From Woeseiaceae bacterium (lineage in GTDB: Bacteria > Pseudomonadota > Gammaproteobacteria > Steroidobacterales > Woeseiaceae): DNA of 64,000 nt. The stretch spans positions 92,905-156,904 of the forward strand of contig JAJFKR010000028.1 in the NCBI GenBank assembly GCA_021773095.1. Direction: 5' to 3'. How positions within the stretch are numbered: position 1 is the stretch's first letter; each line of letters opens with the position of its first letter. Under the pieces are notes generated by a model that was not told the origin of the DNA, ran no database searches, and saw nothing but the letters and a program-made list of their open reading frames with translations. The translations under genes and the position numbers were made by a program. This document shows, piece after piece, positions 52,347-60,932 of the stretch.

Positions 52347-54002
52347 TTAACTCTCCGCAATATCCGGCGTGGACAAACGCGGTGAGCCGTCCGGTCCCAG
52401 CAATGAATTGATAATGATTATCGTCTGCTGGCCAGCCAGGCCGTCGACATCGAGACGATTGTCCTTTTGAAAGTCACGCACGATGCCCTGTAGATTGGTG
52501 TCGTATTCGTCGTCGTCAATAACTTCGCTGACGTAGCGGACATCGATCTCAGCCAGACTCCGGCGCAGCCACACAACCTCGGTGCCACGAGCCCCGGGCG
52601 ACAGGGATACCGGTACACCGCCAGGAGGGCGCCACAGCAAAATGTATTCACCGAACCAGAGTTTGGTAACTTCGCTGATGGGATGACTAACTGCGACACC
52701 ACCAATCGAAAGCTCGGCGCTATCATCATGAATAGCGGTCAGGACGATTTCGTGTGAATTGCCGCCGTCGTCGATGACGGAGAGAATCGCAGGACGATTT
52801 AGCTGTCGCAGACCATTCCAGGAGCCGCGCTGACTCAGGCAGGCCAAACCGGCCGCGGCGGCCTGCGCACAACCCGATCGTGAGCCGCGCGCATATTCCA
52901 GGCCCCAAAGATCAAACAGGGAGGCAAAAGCGAAATCTGTGGTCGTCAGTGTGTCTGCCAGGGCGAGTTCCTGGGAAAGCGTGGCTTGCGCCGTCTCCGG
53001 AGCCAACCTCGGCTTGTCAATGGTGGCTTCGATCGGAGCGGCGATGGCAGGCGATCGCAATGCGACTGACTCTTCCGCCAAATCGGCCGGCCCGGAACTT
53101 TGAATAAGCGACCAAAGGCTCGCCACGACGATAGCGATTCCAAAAATGCCCCCGGCCATTGCAACGCGGCGCAAACCCTGAGATCGGTCGAGCTGTCCCG
53201 AAACCTCGGCGGCCGCACGTTTGATCAGGCGCCTCGTGATGATGCGGGACTCCTGGCTGTAAGCTCCGAGCAACGCCCGGTCACAAATAACGTTGATGAG
53301 TCTCGGCACACCCTGCGATAGATGAAATACTTCCTTTTTGGCAGCGCTATCAATGATCTCGCCCAGCGCACCTGCAACGCGAAGCCGGTGTTCGACGTAT
53401 TGAGCGGATTCCTCGCGGGTCAGTGGCTCGAGGTGGTAACGGCCAGTGATACGTTGCGCCAGTTGCCTGAGGTCGTTGCGCCCAAGCAGCTCGCGCAACT
53501 CGGGTTGCCCAATAAGAATAATCTGCAGTAATTTCTGTTTGGCGGTTTCGAGATTGGTGAGCAGTCTCACTTGTTCCAGTACCGCCGGTGCAAGATTTTG
53601 TGCCTCGTCCACGACGAGAATGGTCCGCCTGCCCGCGGCATGCGCGCTCAGCAAATGACGATTGAGCGCGTCGGTAAGCGCCTTGATACTGTCTTTGTGT
53701 TCCGTTATCTGAATGTCCAGTTCTTCGCAAATCGTCAGGAGGAATTCATGGACTGTGATTTGCGGATTCAATACGACCGCGACATCAGCGTTGTCGGGCA
53801 TTCGATTCAACAACAAGGTGCGAACCAGCGTGGTCTTGCCGGTGCCAACTTCACCGGTGAGCTGGATGAACCCACCACTTTCCGTAACGCCATAAACGAG
53901 GTGCGCGAGCGCTTCGCCATGCCGCTCACTCATAAAAAGATAACGCGGATCCGGTGTTATCGAGAACGGTTTCTCGTTGAGTCCAAAAAAGCCTAAATAC
54001 AT
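52347..54002 (-). CDS. gspA: GspA/ExeA-like AAA ATPase with peptidoglycan-binding domain
   Basis: A 551-residue protein. MYLGFFGLNEKPFSITPDPR is the ExeA opening. The AAA domain has Walker A GEVGTGKTT and Walker B TILVVDEAQNLAP. A transmembrane helix lies near 280-298, then a periplasmic papain-like/C39-like region, then a peptidoglycan-binding domain (about 470-540, SLSPGARGTEVVWLRR, FQKDNRLDVDGLAG). It works with GspB in secretin assembly. All ATPase motifs are intact. Confidence 0.94.
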   Translation of the reverse strand: MYLGFFGLNEKPFSITPDPRYLFMSERHGEALAHLVYGVTESGGFIQLTGEVGTGKTTLVRTLLLNRMPDNADVAVVLNPQITVHEFLLTICEELDIQITEHKDSIKALTDALNRHLLSAHAAGRRTILVVDEAQNLAPAVLEQVRLLTNLETAKQKLLQIILIGQPELRELLGRNDLRQLAQRITGRYHLEPLTREESAQYVEHRLRVAGALGEIIDSAAKKEVFHLSQGVPRLINVICDRALLGAYSQESRIITRRLIKRAAAEVSGQLDRSQGLRRVAMAGGIFGIAIVVASLWSLIQSSGPADLAEESVALRSPAIAAPIEATIDKPRLAPETAQATLSQELALADTLTTTDFAFASLFDLWGLEYARGSRSGCAQAAAAGLACLSQRGSWNGLRQLNRPAILSVIDDGGNSHEIVLTAIHDDSAELSIGGVAVSHPISEVTKLWFGEYILLWRPPGGVPVSLSPGARGTEVVWLRRSLAEIDVRYVSEVIDDDEYDTNLQGIVRDFQKDNRLDVDGLAGQQTIIIINSLLGPDGSPRLSTPDIAES

Positions 54003-54017
54003 CGGCCTGATTCTACC

Positions 54018-55187
54018 CTATCGCCTGAGGGTCTTCGCTCGTCCGAGGGATAGCGAACCGAATTTTTCGCGAATTTCATCGACCGTCTCATCGATGGCAG
54101 ACGTGCTGTCGGCAGCATCATCGGCAAACAGGTCAGGCTGCGCTGCGCGAGCCAGTTTTCCGCCGCCAACACCGAGCAGACGAACTCTGGCGCCGGGATT
54201 GCCCCCTAGCCAGGTGTCCAGCAATTCACGGGCCACCGCATATATTTGATCGGTTCCGTTCGCCGGTGGGTTGATGCTGCGTTGCCGGGTACAGGTCGTG
54301 AAGTCCGCGCGGCGAATTTTGATTTGCACAGAGCCGGCTGCCAGTGCGGCCTTACGCAGGCGAGCCGCCGTGCGGTCGGACAAGCGCAGTAGTTCGCGAT
54401 TCATGTCACCCGGCTTTGACAGGTCCTGATCAAAGGTTTCTTCAGCGCTGATCGACTTTTCCTCGCGACTGGGCACGACGGGGCGATCGTCGATACCTGA
54501 AGCGCGATCTCTGTTTTGTTGCGTAAATCGACCGAAAACAGGTTCGAGGTCACGATCAGCTGCACATCGCAGGTCGCGCACCGTCGACACGCGTATTTCG
54601 CCCAGACGTTTCAGCGTTTCTCGCCCGATACCGGGAATTACACTGACCGGCAACGGGTCCAGTTTTTCGCGGTAGAGATCGGGTGTGACGATTGCCAGGC
54701 CATCCGGCTTATCGAGGTCCGACGCGATCTTTGCTACTAGTTTGTTTTGTGCTACACCGACTGATGCGGTCAGCCGGGTTGCTTCCAGAATACGCTGCTT
54801 GATGTCTGTTGCGATTGTTTCGGGCGCACCGAATAATTTAACGCTTGCTGTTACATCCAGAAATGCTTCGTCCAGGGACAGCCCTTCCACCAATGGTGTG
54901 AACTCCCGGAAAATGGCGAAGATTTGCAAGGACGCCTCTTTATAGTGCGACATCCTTGGTGGTACCCGGACAAGGTGATCGCAGCGCCGTATCGCCTCGG
55001 CCATCGGCATCGCCGAACGAACACCAAATTTACGGGCTTCGTAGCTCGCAGCCGCAACAACACCGCGATTGGTACCGCCGCCAACGACTACCGGCAATCC
55101 CTTGAGGTCCGGATTATCCCGTTGCTCGACGGACGCGTAAAAGGCATCCATATCAACATGCAGAATGCTGCGTGTTGACGGTTGCAT
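54018..55187 (-). CDS. dinB: DNA polymerase IV (Y family)
   Basis: A 389-residue translesion polymerase. The catalytic motifs are HVDMDAFYASVEQRD and LSLDEAFLDVT, YEARKFGVRSAM is the conserved finger segment, and the helix-hairpin-helix is PVSVIPGIGRETLKRLG. A little-finger domain follows. The C-terminus lacks a clear canonical beta-clamp peptide, although QPDLFAD near residue 350 matches a Q-x-x-L-F clamp motif placed internally. It ends 15 bases before gspA. Confidence 0.95.
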   Translation of the reverse strand: MQPSTRSILHVDMDAFYASVEQRDNPDLKGLPVVVGGGTNRGVVAAASYEARKFGVRSAMPMAEAIRRCDHLVRVPPRMSHYKEASLQIFAIFREFTPLVEGLSLDEAFLDVTASVKLFGAPETIATDIKQRILEATRLTASVGVAQNKLVAKIASDLDKPDGLAIVTPDLYREKLDPLPVSVIPGIGRETLKRLGEIRVSTVRDLRCAADRDLEPVFGRFTQQNRDRASGIDDRPVVPSREEKSISAEETFDQDLSKPGDMNRELLRLSDRTAARLRKAALAAGSVQIKIRRADFTTCTRQRSINPPANGTDQIYAVARELLDTWLGGNPGARVRLLGVGGGKLARAAQPDLFADDAADSTSAIDETVDEIREKFGSLSLGRAKTLRR

Positions 55188-55191
55188 ACGG

Positions 55192-56082
55192 TTACTGGCC
55201 GCGCTCGACGATATAGCGTGCTAACCATTCCAGAGGCAAAGCGGAATCGCCGAAGCCCGACAACCCGTCCAGTGCGCCAGCGAGTAATTCGTCGCATCGG
55301 GCACGGGAGGATTCCGCGCCGAACAAGGCAGGATAGGTTGCCTTGTTCAGAGACTCGTCGGAACCGGCTGGCTTGCCGATGACTTCGGTTTCCCCTTCTA
55401 TGTCCAGAATATCGTCCTTGATCTGAAATGCAATGCCGATACTGCGACCAAAACAGTCCAGTGCCTCGGCGTCATCAGCGGCAAGGTCATCGCACAACAG
55501 GCAAGCGGATACGATGGCGGCGTGAATCAGTGCGCCGGTCTTGAGCGCATACATGTGCTCAAGTTCTTCTGCAGTAAGCCGCGCGCCTTCGGCCGCGAGG
55601 TCGATGGACTGGCCGCCGGTCATTCCGGTCGAACCGCAAGCGTCGGTAATCAGGCGGACGAGTCTGATTACAACATCGGCGGGTACGCCTTCGACGTTGG
55701 CCAACACAGAAAAAGCGAGTGGTTGCAGCGCATCGGCCGCGAGGATAGCGGTCGCTTCGTCGTACTTTATATGAACCGTAGGCTTGCCGCGCCGCAGATC
55801 GTCATCATCCATAGCCGGCAGGTCGTCGTGAACCAGCGAAAACGCATGGATCAATTCGATGGCCACAGCCGGCGCATCCAGCAGACGGGTCTCGACACAA
55901 AGACACTCACCCGCCGCATAAACCAGCAGAGGCCGTATGCGCTTGCCGCCATTCAATACCGCATAGCGCATCGCTTCGTGCAGGCGCTGCGGCTTGCTGC
56001 CTGCCTGTGGTAACGCCGCATCCAGACCATTATTGACGCGGTCTGTGTAGGCAGCAATACGATTTTCAAAGTTGTGAGGCAA
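55192..56082 (-). CDS. ispA: Farnesyl/geranyl diphosphate synthase
   Basis: A 296-residue trans-prenyltransferase. The first aspartate-rich motif is LVHDDLPAMDDDDLRRG and the second is FQIKDDILDIEG. GGKRIRPLLVY binds diphosphate. It condenses IPP with DMAPP and longer allylic units. It is divergent from the mevalonate operon, which supplies exactly these substrates, with 117 bases between the starts. Here ispA lies beside dinB and the mevalonate genes rather than between xseB and dxs. Confidence 0.95.
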   Translation of the reverse strand: MPHNFENRIAAYTDRVNNGLDAALPQAGSKPQRLHEAMRYAVLNGGKRIRPLLVYAAGECLCVETRLLDAPAVAIELIHAFSLVHDDLPAMDDDDLRRGKPTVHIKYDEATAILAADALQPLAFSVLANVEGVPADVVIRLVRLITDACGSTGMTGGQSIDLAAEGARLTAEELEHMYALKTGALIHAAIVSACLLCDDLAADDAEALDCFGRSIGIAFQIKDDILDIEGETEVIGKPAGSDESLNKATYPALFGAESSRARCDELLAGALDGLSGFGDSALPLEWLARYIVERGQ

Positions 56083-56153
56083 GGCGTTATTCCCGGAATT
56101 GGGGCCGTGTAGCGTACACGGAATTCAGACACTGTGCGCGGCGCTCACTGGGC

Positions 56154-56159
56154 TATAAT
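56154..56159 (+). promoter_or_regulatory. Candidate -10 box of the mevalonate operon
   Basis: A perfect TATAAT lies 40 bases upstream of the mvaD start in the gap shared with ispA. A -35 is not obvious; ACTGTG at 17-base spacing is a poor match. No other promoter-like sequence stands out before mvaD. Confidence 0.45.
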
Positions 56160-56199
56160 TCGCGTCCTTTACTGGCCAGAACGATCAGGAAACAAGCTC

Positions 56200-57162
56200 A
56201 TGCAGGCGACGGCGATAGCACAGCCGAACATTGCGCTCATTAAGTACTGGGGCAAACGTGATGTCGACCGGAACCTGCCGGCGGTTGGCTCGATTTCGAT
56301 TACTTTAAGTGAGCTGTACACGCAAGTCACTGTTGAGTTGAGCGGTGACCTTGCTAGCGACGAATTAATTGTTAATGGCGAGGAGAGCCAGTCGATGCTG
56401 CCGCGGATCAGCCGCTGCCTGGATTCACTCATTGGTGATACGCGCGCGCGGGCGCGTGTTACAAGCCATAGCAATTTTCCGATCGCGGCGGGGCTTGCAT
56501 CATCGGCGTCTGCATTCGCCGCAACAACGGTCGCCGCTGCGGGTGCCGCGAATCTGTCATACGATACCGAGGCGCTGGCGCGACTGGCCGGGCTGGCGTC
56601 CGGGTCGGCTGCGAGGTCGTTTTACGGTGGCATAGTCGAGTTGAAAAACACGGGCGACACGATCAGCCTGACATCCTTGAGCGAGCGCGACGTCTGGCCA
56701 CTGCAGGTTGTGGTAGCGATCACCGAAACCGCGCCGAAAGCAACCGGGTCGACAGCAGCGATGGAGATTTCGCGCGAGACCTCGCCTTTTTACTCTAGCT
56801 GGATTGAGCGGCAGGATCAGGATTTGGACGTCGCGCGTGCTGCCATCCTGCGACGGGACTTTCGCGGGCTTGCTGCTGTCGCCGAGCACAATTGTCTGAA
56901 AATGCACTCCGTCATGTGGGCTTCGCGTCCACCAATGATGTATTGGAATTCGGCGACCATGCGATGCATGCAGACAGTGCGGCGATTGCAGGCAGAAGGT
57001 TGCAATGTATTTTTTACGATCGACGCGGGTCCGCAAGTCAAGGCGGTGTGTTTGCCGGCGGATACCGAGCGCGTCAGCGAGGCACTCGTTGCGACACCGG
57101 GCGTGCGAAAAATAATGACAAGTGTTCTGGGGCCCGCTGCCCGGCTGGTTCTGCAGACGTGA
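56200..57162 (+). CDS. mvaD: Diphosphomevalonate decarboxylase
   Basis: A 320-residue GHMP-superfamily enzyme converting mevalonate 5-diphosphate to IPP. AQPNIALIKYWGKRD is the diagnostic N-terminus. The ATP loop is FPIAAGLASSASAFAA, LARLAGLASGSAARSFYGG follows, and FFTIDAGPQVKAV holds the catalytic aspartate. I start at the ATG at 56200 with AGGAAA upstream. Its stop overlaps the phosphomevalonate kinase start by four bases (GTGA). Confidence 0.95.
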   Translation: MQATAIAQPNIALIKYWGKRDVDRNLPAVGSISITLSELYTQVTVELSGDLASDELIVNGEESQSMLPRISRCLDSLIGDTRARARVTSHSNFPIAAGLASSASAFAATTVAAAGAANLSYDTEALARLAGLASGSAARSFYGGIVELKNTGDTISLTSLSERDVWPLQVVVAITETAPKATGSTAAMEISRETSPFYSSWIERQDQDLDVARAAILRRDFRGLAAVAEHNCLKMHSVMWASRPPMMYWNSATMRCMQTVRRLQAEGCNVFFTIDAGPQVKAVCLPADTERVSEALVATPGVRKIMTSVLGPAARLVLQT

Positions 57163-58142
57163 CGAGTCGAGTGGCAGCCAGCGCACCCGGAAAGGTGGTA
57201 CTCAGCGGCGAGTACGCGGTGCTCGATGGCGCCCCGGCGATTTGTATGGCTGTTGATCGACGCGCCTATGTGACGCTTGCTGATACTGATGGCGACCACA
57301 GTGAAGTGACAGCACCCGGGTACTCAGACGACGTTGGACGGTTTGTAACCGTTGACGACGATATCGAGTGGCAGCATGGGGAAGCGTCATTTGGAGTTGT
57401 TGACTCGGTCTGGCGTGTCGCCGACCTCAGGCAGAAGGGCGCGATGGCTATCAACCTGGACACGAGCGAGTTCATCGATGTCGCAACGCAGCGCAAAATT
57501 GGCATTGGTTCGAGCGCGGCCATTACCGCCGCGTTGTGCGCGGCCGCATCCCATTCGGCGGATGTCTCTGCGTTGACTACGTTGGCGCAACGGGCGCACG
57601 CAATCCTGCAGGGCGGTACAGGCAGCGGAGCGGATGTCGCCTGCAGCCTTAGTGGCGGACTGATCGAATATCGCAGGGAAGGTGCGTCCGTGGAGGCCCT
57701 GAAATGGCCTGCAGGATTGTCGTATCGCCTGATCTGGACGGGTGTTGCGGTCAGCACGACAGACAAACTTAAGAAACTCGCCGCCAATGTCAGCAAGCCG
57801 TCCCGGGTACTTCTTGCGGGTGCATCCGAAGATATGGCAGTGGCCTGGCGCAGCGCCGATGCGAGTAAGATCATCGAAGGGTACCGGGACTACAGCGAAC
57901 AACTTCGTCGATTCGGCAGCGACCACAATCTCGGTATCTTCGATGCCGGCCACGACGAGCTTTGGCATGCGGCCAATACTGCCGGTCTCACCTACAAACC
58001 CTGCGGCGCCGGCGGTGGCGACGTTGGCATCCTGTTGGGTGCGGATGATACTGCCCTGGATGCGTTTACGGATTCACAATCCACCCATTGCACCGTGCTT
58101 GACTGTGAGATGAGTCCAACGGGCGTTAGGATTGGCGTATGA
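57159..58142 (+). CDS. mvaK2: Phosphomevalonate kinase (GHMP family)
   Basis: A 327-residue kinase. ASAPGKVVLSGEYAVLDGAP is the N-terminal motif, the phosphate loop is RKIGIGSSAAITAAL, and CGAGGGDVGILL the C-terminal GHMP motif. It phosphorylates mevalonate 5-phosphate. It begins at a GTG overlapping the mvaD stop; a second GTG four codons later is the alternative. The end overlaps the next gene's ATG by four bases. The assignment rests on motif and on pathway context, as GHMP kinases are similar. Confidence 0.9.
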   Translation: MTSRVAASAPGKVVLSGEYAVLDGAPAICMAVDRRAYVTLADTDGDHSEVTAPGYSDDVGRFVTVDDDIEWQHGEASFGVVDSVWRVADLRQKGAMAINLDTSEFIDVATQRKIGIGSSAAITAALCAAASHSADVSALTTLAQRAHAILQGGTGSGADVACSLSGGLIEYRREGASVEALKWPAGLSYRLIWTGVAVSTTDKLKKLAANVSKPSRVLLAGASEDMAVAWRSADASKIIEGYRDYSEQLRRFGSDHNLGIFDAGHDELWHAANTAGLTYKPCGAGGGDVGILLGADDTALDAFTDSQSTHCTVLDCEMSPTGVRIGV

Positions 58143-60370
58143 AGCATTCGCGACTTTCGGGGCTCTACAAGCTCAGCGTTTCCGAACGCATCAAAAAGCT
58201 TGAAGAGCTGGGCTGGTTGGCGCCAGACGATGCCCGTCAGTTGCGGGCCGGACAGCAGATTATCTCAGCCACTGCGGCGGACAGGATAATAGAGAATGTC
58301 ATTGGTGTTTTCGGTTTGCCGCTGGCGATCGCGCCGAACTTTATCGTCAATGATCGCGACTACATTGTGCCGTTGGTCGTCGAAGAGCCATCGATCGTTG
58401 CAGCGTTGGCAAGTGCGGCCGCGCTGGCCAGATCCACAGGTGGATTTTCCGTGGCCCAGGATGAGTCATTACTTGCCGGACAAATTCACGTTGTGGAGAT
58501 TGCAGATATCGACTCTGCAATGGCGCTGTTAAACGATTCTGTCGATGAACTTGTAAACGCCGCAGATGCTGTGCATCCGCGACTGAAGGCCCGCGGTGGT
58601 GGCGTTCGGGACATCGAATTTCGAGCGCTGCAACTGGCGGATGGAACATCATCTATTGTTGTGCATTTGCTGGTCGATACCGGTGATGCGATGGGCGCGA
58701 ATCTCACGAATACAATTTGCGAGTCGATTGCACCCAGAATTGCGGAAATTTGCGGCGGTGATGTCGCTCTTCGAATCCTCTCGAATCTGGTGGACAGGTC
58801 AATTTGCAGCGCGTCAGTTCGTTACTCAGTTGACAGGCTGGCGAGTGATTCGATGGACGGCGACGAAGTCCGGGATCGTATTGTGCTGGCTAGTGACATA
58901 GCGATCGCGGACCCACATCGAGCTGCGACACATAACAAGGGCATCATGAATGGTATCGATGCACTCGCCATTGCTACGGGTAATGATTGGCGTGCGGTTG
59001 AAGCGGGGGCACATGCCTTCGCAGCTGGACGCGGCCAATACTCGACGCTGGCACGATGGTCGGTCGCCGCCAACGGCGATTTGCTGGGCGAAATCGTAGT
59101 GCCACTAAAAGTGGGCATTGTCGGCGGGACGTTGTCGTCGAATCCCGCAGCGGCCCTGGGGCTGGCCATCGCCGGTGTCGAATCAGCGACGCAATTGGCC
59201 GAGCTGATGGCGGCCGTCGGTTTGGCGCAAAACTTCGCAGCGCTGCGGGCGTTGGCGACCAGCGGCATTCAAAAAGGGCATATGCGACTGCACGCGCGCA
59301 GTGTCGCAACGGCGGCGGGAGCACCGGACAACCGGCTCGACGAGGTTGTATCCAGGCTCGTGGACAGTGGCGATATCAAGGACTGGAAAGCGGTGGAGAT
59401 TATCGAAAGTCTCGGCGATGCTGCTGTCGATGAGATGGCCACGGTGGCGACGGCGGCTGGCAAAATCATCCTGCTTGGTGAGCACGCGGTGGTCTACGGT
59501 CGGCACGCGCTTGCCATACCCATCGCAGAAGCGGTGCGAGCAGCGGTGCTACCCGATAAGCACAGCACGACAATAAGCGTGAGAGAGTGGGGGCTAAGTC
59601 ATGTTGTCGATCGCACTAGTACCGACGGTATCGATGCCGCGGTGAACCTGATTCTCGAGGAACTCGGTGTCGGCGACACGAATTACAGCATCAAGGTGAG
59701 CAGCAGCCTGCCGCGTGGCATGGGTCTGGGATCATCCGCGGCCATCGCTGTCTCGATTACTCGCGCCGTAGCACAATGTGTGGGCGCCGAAATCGATGAT
59801 GAGCTGGTCAATACGATTGCGTTTGCTTGCGAACAATGCGCACATGGCACGCCGTCCGGGATCGACAATACGCTGTCCTGCTATGGCAAACCCATGCTGT
59901 TTCGAAATGCCGGTGCGCCGGATATTCAAAACCTGCAACTGAAGGAATTTCCGCCGCTCGTCATCGGCTTCAGTCATACGGCCGGACCCACGCATGAGCA
60001 GGTGGCCGGAGTAAAATCGAGATTCGGTCAAAATACGGAGCTGTTTAATGCGCTATTCGATCAGATCGGTGAAATCAGCCGGGCGGGCGGGAAAGCGCTG
60101 CTTCTGAAGCAATACGATGAGCTGGGTCGGCTCATGAATATCTGTCACGGTCTCCTGAATGCGATCGGGGTATCGACGCCGGATCTCGAGAACATGATAT
60201 CGATTGCGCGCCAAAACGGCGCAGTCGGTGCGAAGTTAACCGGGGCCGGTGGCGGCGGTTCAATGGTGGCGCTTTGCCCGGAAACAGAGGAAAAAGTGCG
60301 GTCCGCGCTGCATGAGGCGGGCTATAAAACGTTGCGGCCGAGGGCGCCAAAAGGAGAGGCCATTGAATGA
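58139..60370 (+). CDS. Fused HMG-CoA reductase (class II) and mevalonate kinase
   Basis: A 743-residue fusion. Residues about 1-435 are a class II HMG-CoA reductase with all catalytic residues visible: Glu83 in VEEPSIVAA, the Lys in HNKGIMNGIDALA, the Asp in ATGNDWRAVEAG and the His in GHMRLHARS; DAMGANLTN is the cofactor-site motif. From about residue 437 a mevalonate kinase begins (AAGKIILLGEHAVVYGRHAL), with PRGMGLGSSAAIAVS, AHGTPSGIDN and LTGAGGGGSMVAL. There is no stop or frameshift between them, and the linker is short. One chain thus makes mevalonate and phosphorylates it. It sits between phosphomevalonate kinase and the isomerase, coupled to both. Confidence 0.93.
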   Translation: MKHSRLSGLYKLSVSERIKKLEELGWLAPDDARQLRAGQQIISATAADRIIENVIGVFGLPLAIAPNFIVNDRDYIVPLVVEEPSIVAALASAAALARSTGGFSVAQDESLLAGQIHVVEIADIDSAMALLNDSVDELVNAADAVHPRLKARGGGVRDIEFRALQLADGTSSIVVHLLVDTGDAMGANLTNTICESIAPRIAEICGGDVALRILSNLVDRSICSASVRYSVDRLASDSMDGDEVRDRIVLASDIAIADPHRAATHNKGIMNGIDALAIATGNDWRAVEAGAHAFAAGRGQYSTLARWSVAANGDLLGEIVVPLKVGIVGGTLSSNPAAALGLAIAGVESATQLAELMAAVGLAQNFAALRALATSGIQKGHMRLHARSVATAAGAPDNRLDEVVSRLVDSGDIKDWKAVEIIESLGDAAVDEMATVATAAGKIILLGEHAVVYGRHALAIPIAEAVRAAVLPDKHSTTISVREWGLSHVVDRTSTDGIDAAVNLILEELGVGDTNYSIKVSSSLPRGMGLGSSAAIAVSITRAVAQCVGAEIDDELVNTIAFACEQCAHGTPSGIDNTLSCYGKPMLFRNAGAPDIQNLQLKEFPPLVIGFSHTAGPTHEQVAGVKSRFGQNTELFNALFDQIGEISRAGGKALLLKQYDELGRLMNICHGLLNAIGVSTPDLENMISIARQNGAVGAKLTGAGGGGSMVALCPETEEKVRSALHEAGYKTLRPRAPKGEAIE

Positions 60371-60932
60371 CCTGCATCGGGTTGTATCGTCGGAAAGCGA
60401 AGAACTCATACTGGTCGACGATAAGGACAATGAGATTGGCTATCGTTCCAAGGCAGATTGTCATGATGGTAGCGGCATCATGCACCGCGCCTTTTCATTG
60501 TTTCTTTTTAATGCGGCCGGTGAATTACTGCTGCAACAACGCGGCGCTGAGAAGCGTTTGTGGCCCGGCTTCTGGTCGAATAGCTGTTGCAGTCATCCGC
60601 GCCGTGGTGAGTCGTTAGCCATTGCGACAGGACGACGCTTGGTCGATGAACTCAATATCACGGCAGAGCTCGAATTTGTCTACCGCTTTTGCTATCAGGC
60701 GAAATTCAGCGCGGCCGGCTCCGAGAACGAACTCTGTCATGTATATCTCGGCAAAGTGGAGGGCCAGGTTCGCCCGAACGACAGTGAAATTGAAAGTACA
60801 CGATATCTGGCGGCGGACGATCTAACGGTCGAGCTCGCGCAGCACCCACAGCGGTTCACGCCGTGGTTTCAGCAGGAGTGGCGGACTTTGAGAGAGAGCT
60901 ACGCCGGGCAACTGGCCCGCTACGCAATATAG
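60363..60932 (+). CDS. idi: Isopentenyl-diphosphate delta-isomerase, type 1
   Basis: A 189-residue Nudix-fold isomerase. HRAFSLFLFNAAGELLLQQR and WPGFWSNSCCSHPRRGES contain the metal-binding histidines and the catalytic Cys; SENELCHVYLG holds the catalytic Glu. It interconverts IPP and DMAPP, feeding ispA. It starts at a TTG with AAAGGAG six bases upstream, overlapping the end of the reductase-kinase gene. The last 13 bases overlap the convergent HMG-CoA synthase gene. Confidence 0.94.
   Translation: MNDLHRVVSSESEELILVDDKDNEIGYRSKADCHDGSGIMHRAFSLFLFNAAGELLLQQRGAEKRLWPGFWSNSCCSHPRRGESLAIATGRRLVDELNITAELEFVYRFCYQAKFSAAGSENELCHVYLGKVEGQVRPNDSEIESTRYLAADDLTVELAQHPQRFTPWFQQEWRTLRESYAGQLARYAI

Noticed and set aside
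56557-57299. Minus-strand frames across mvaD and mvaK2
   Set aside because: They are shadows of the mevalonate genes; composition is Arg/His/Pro rich and without motifs.
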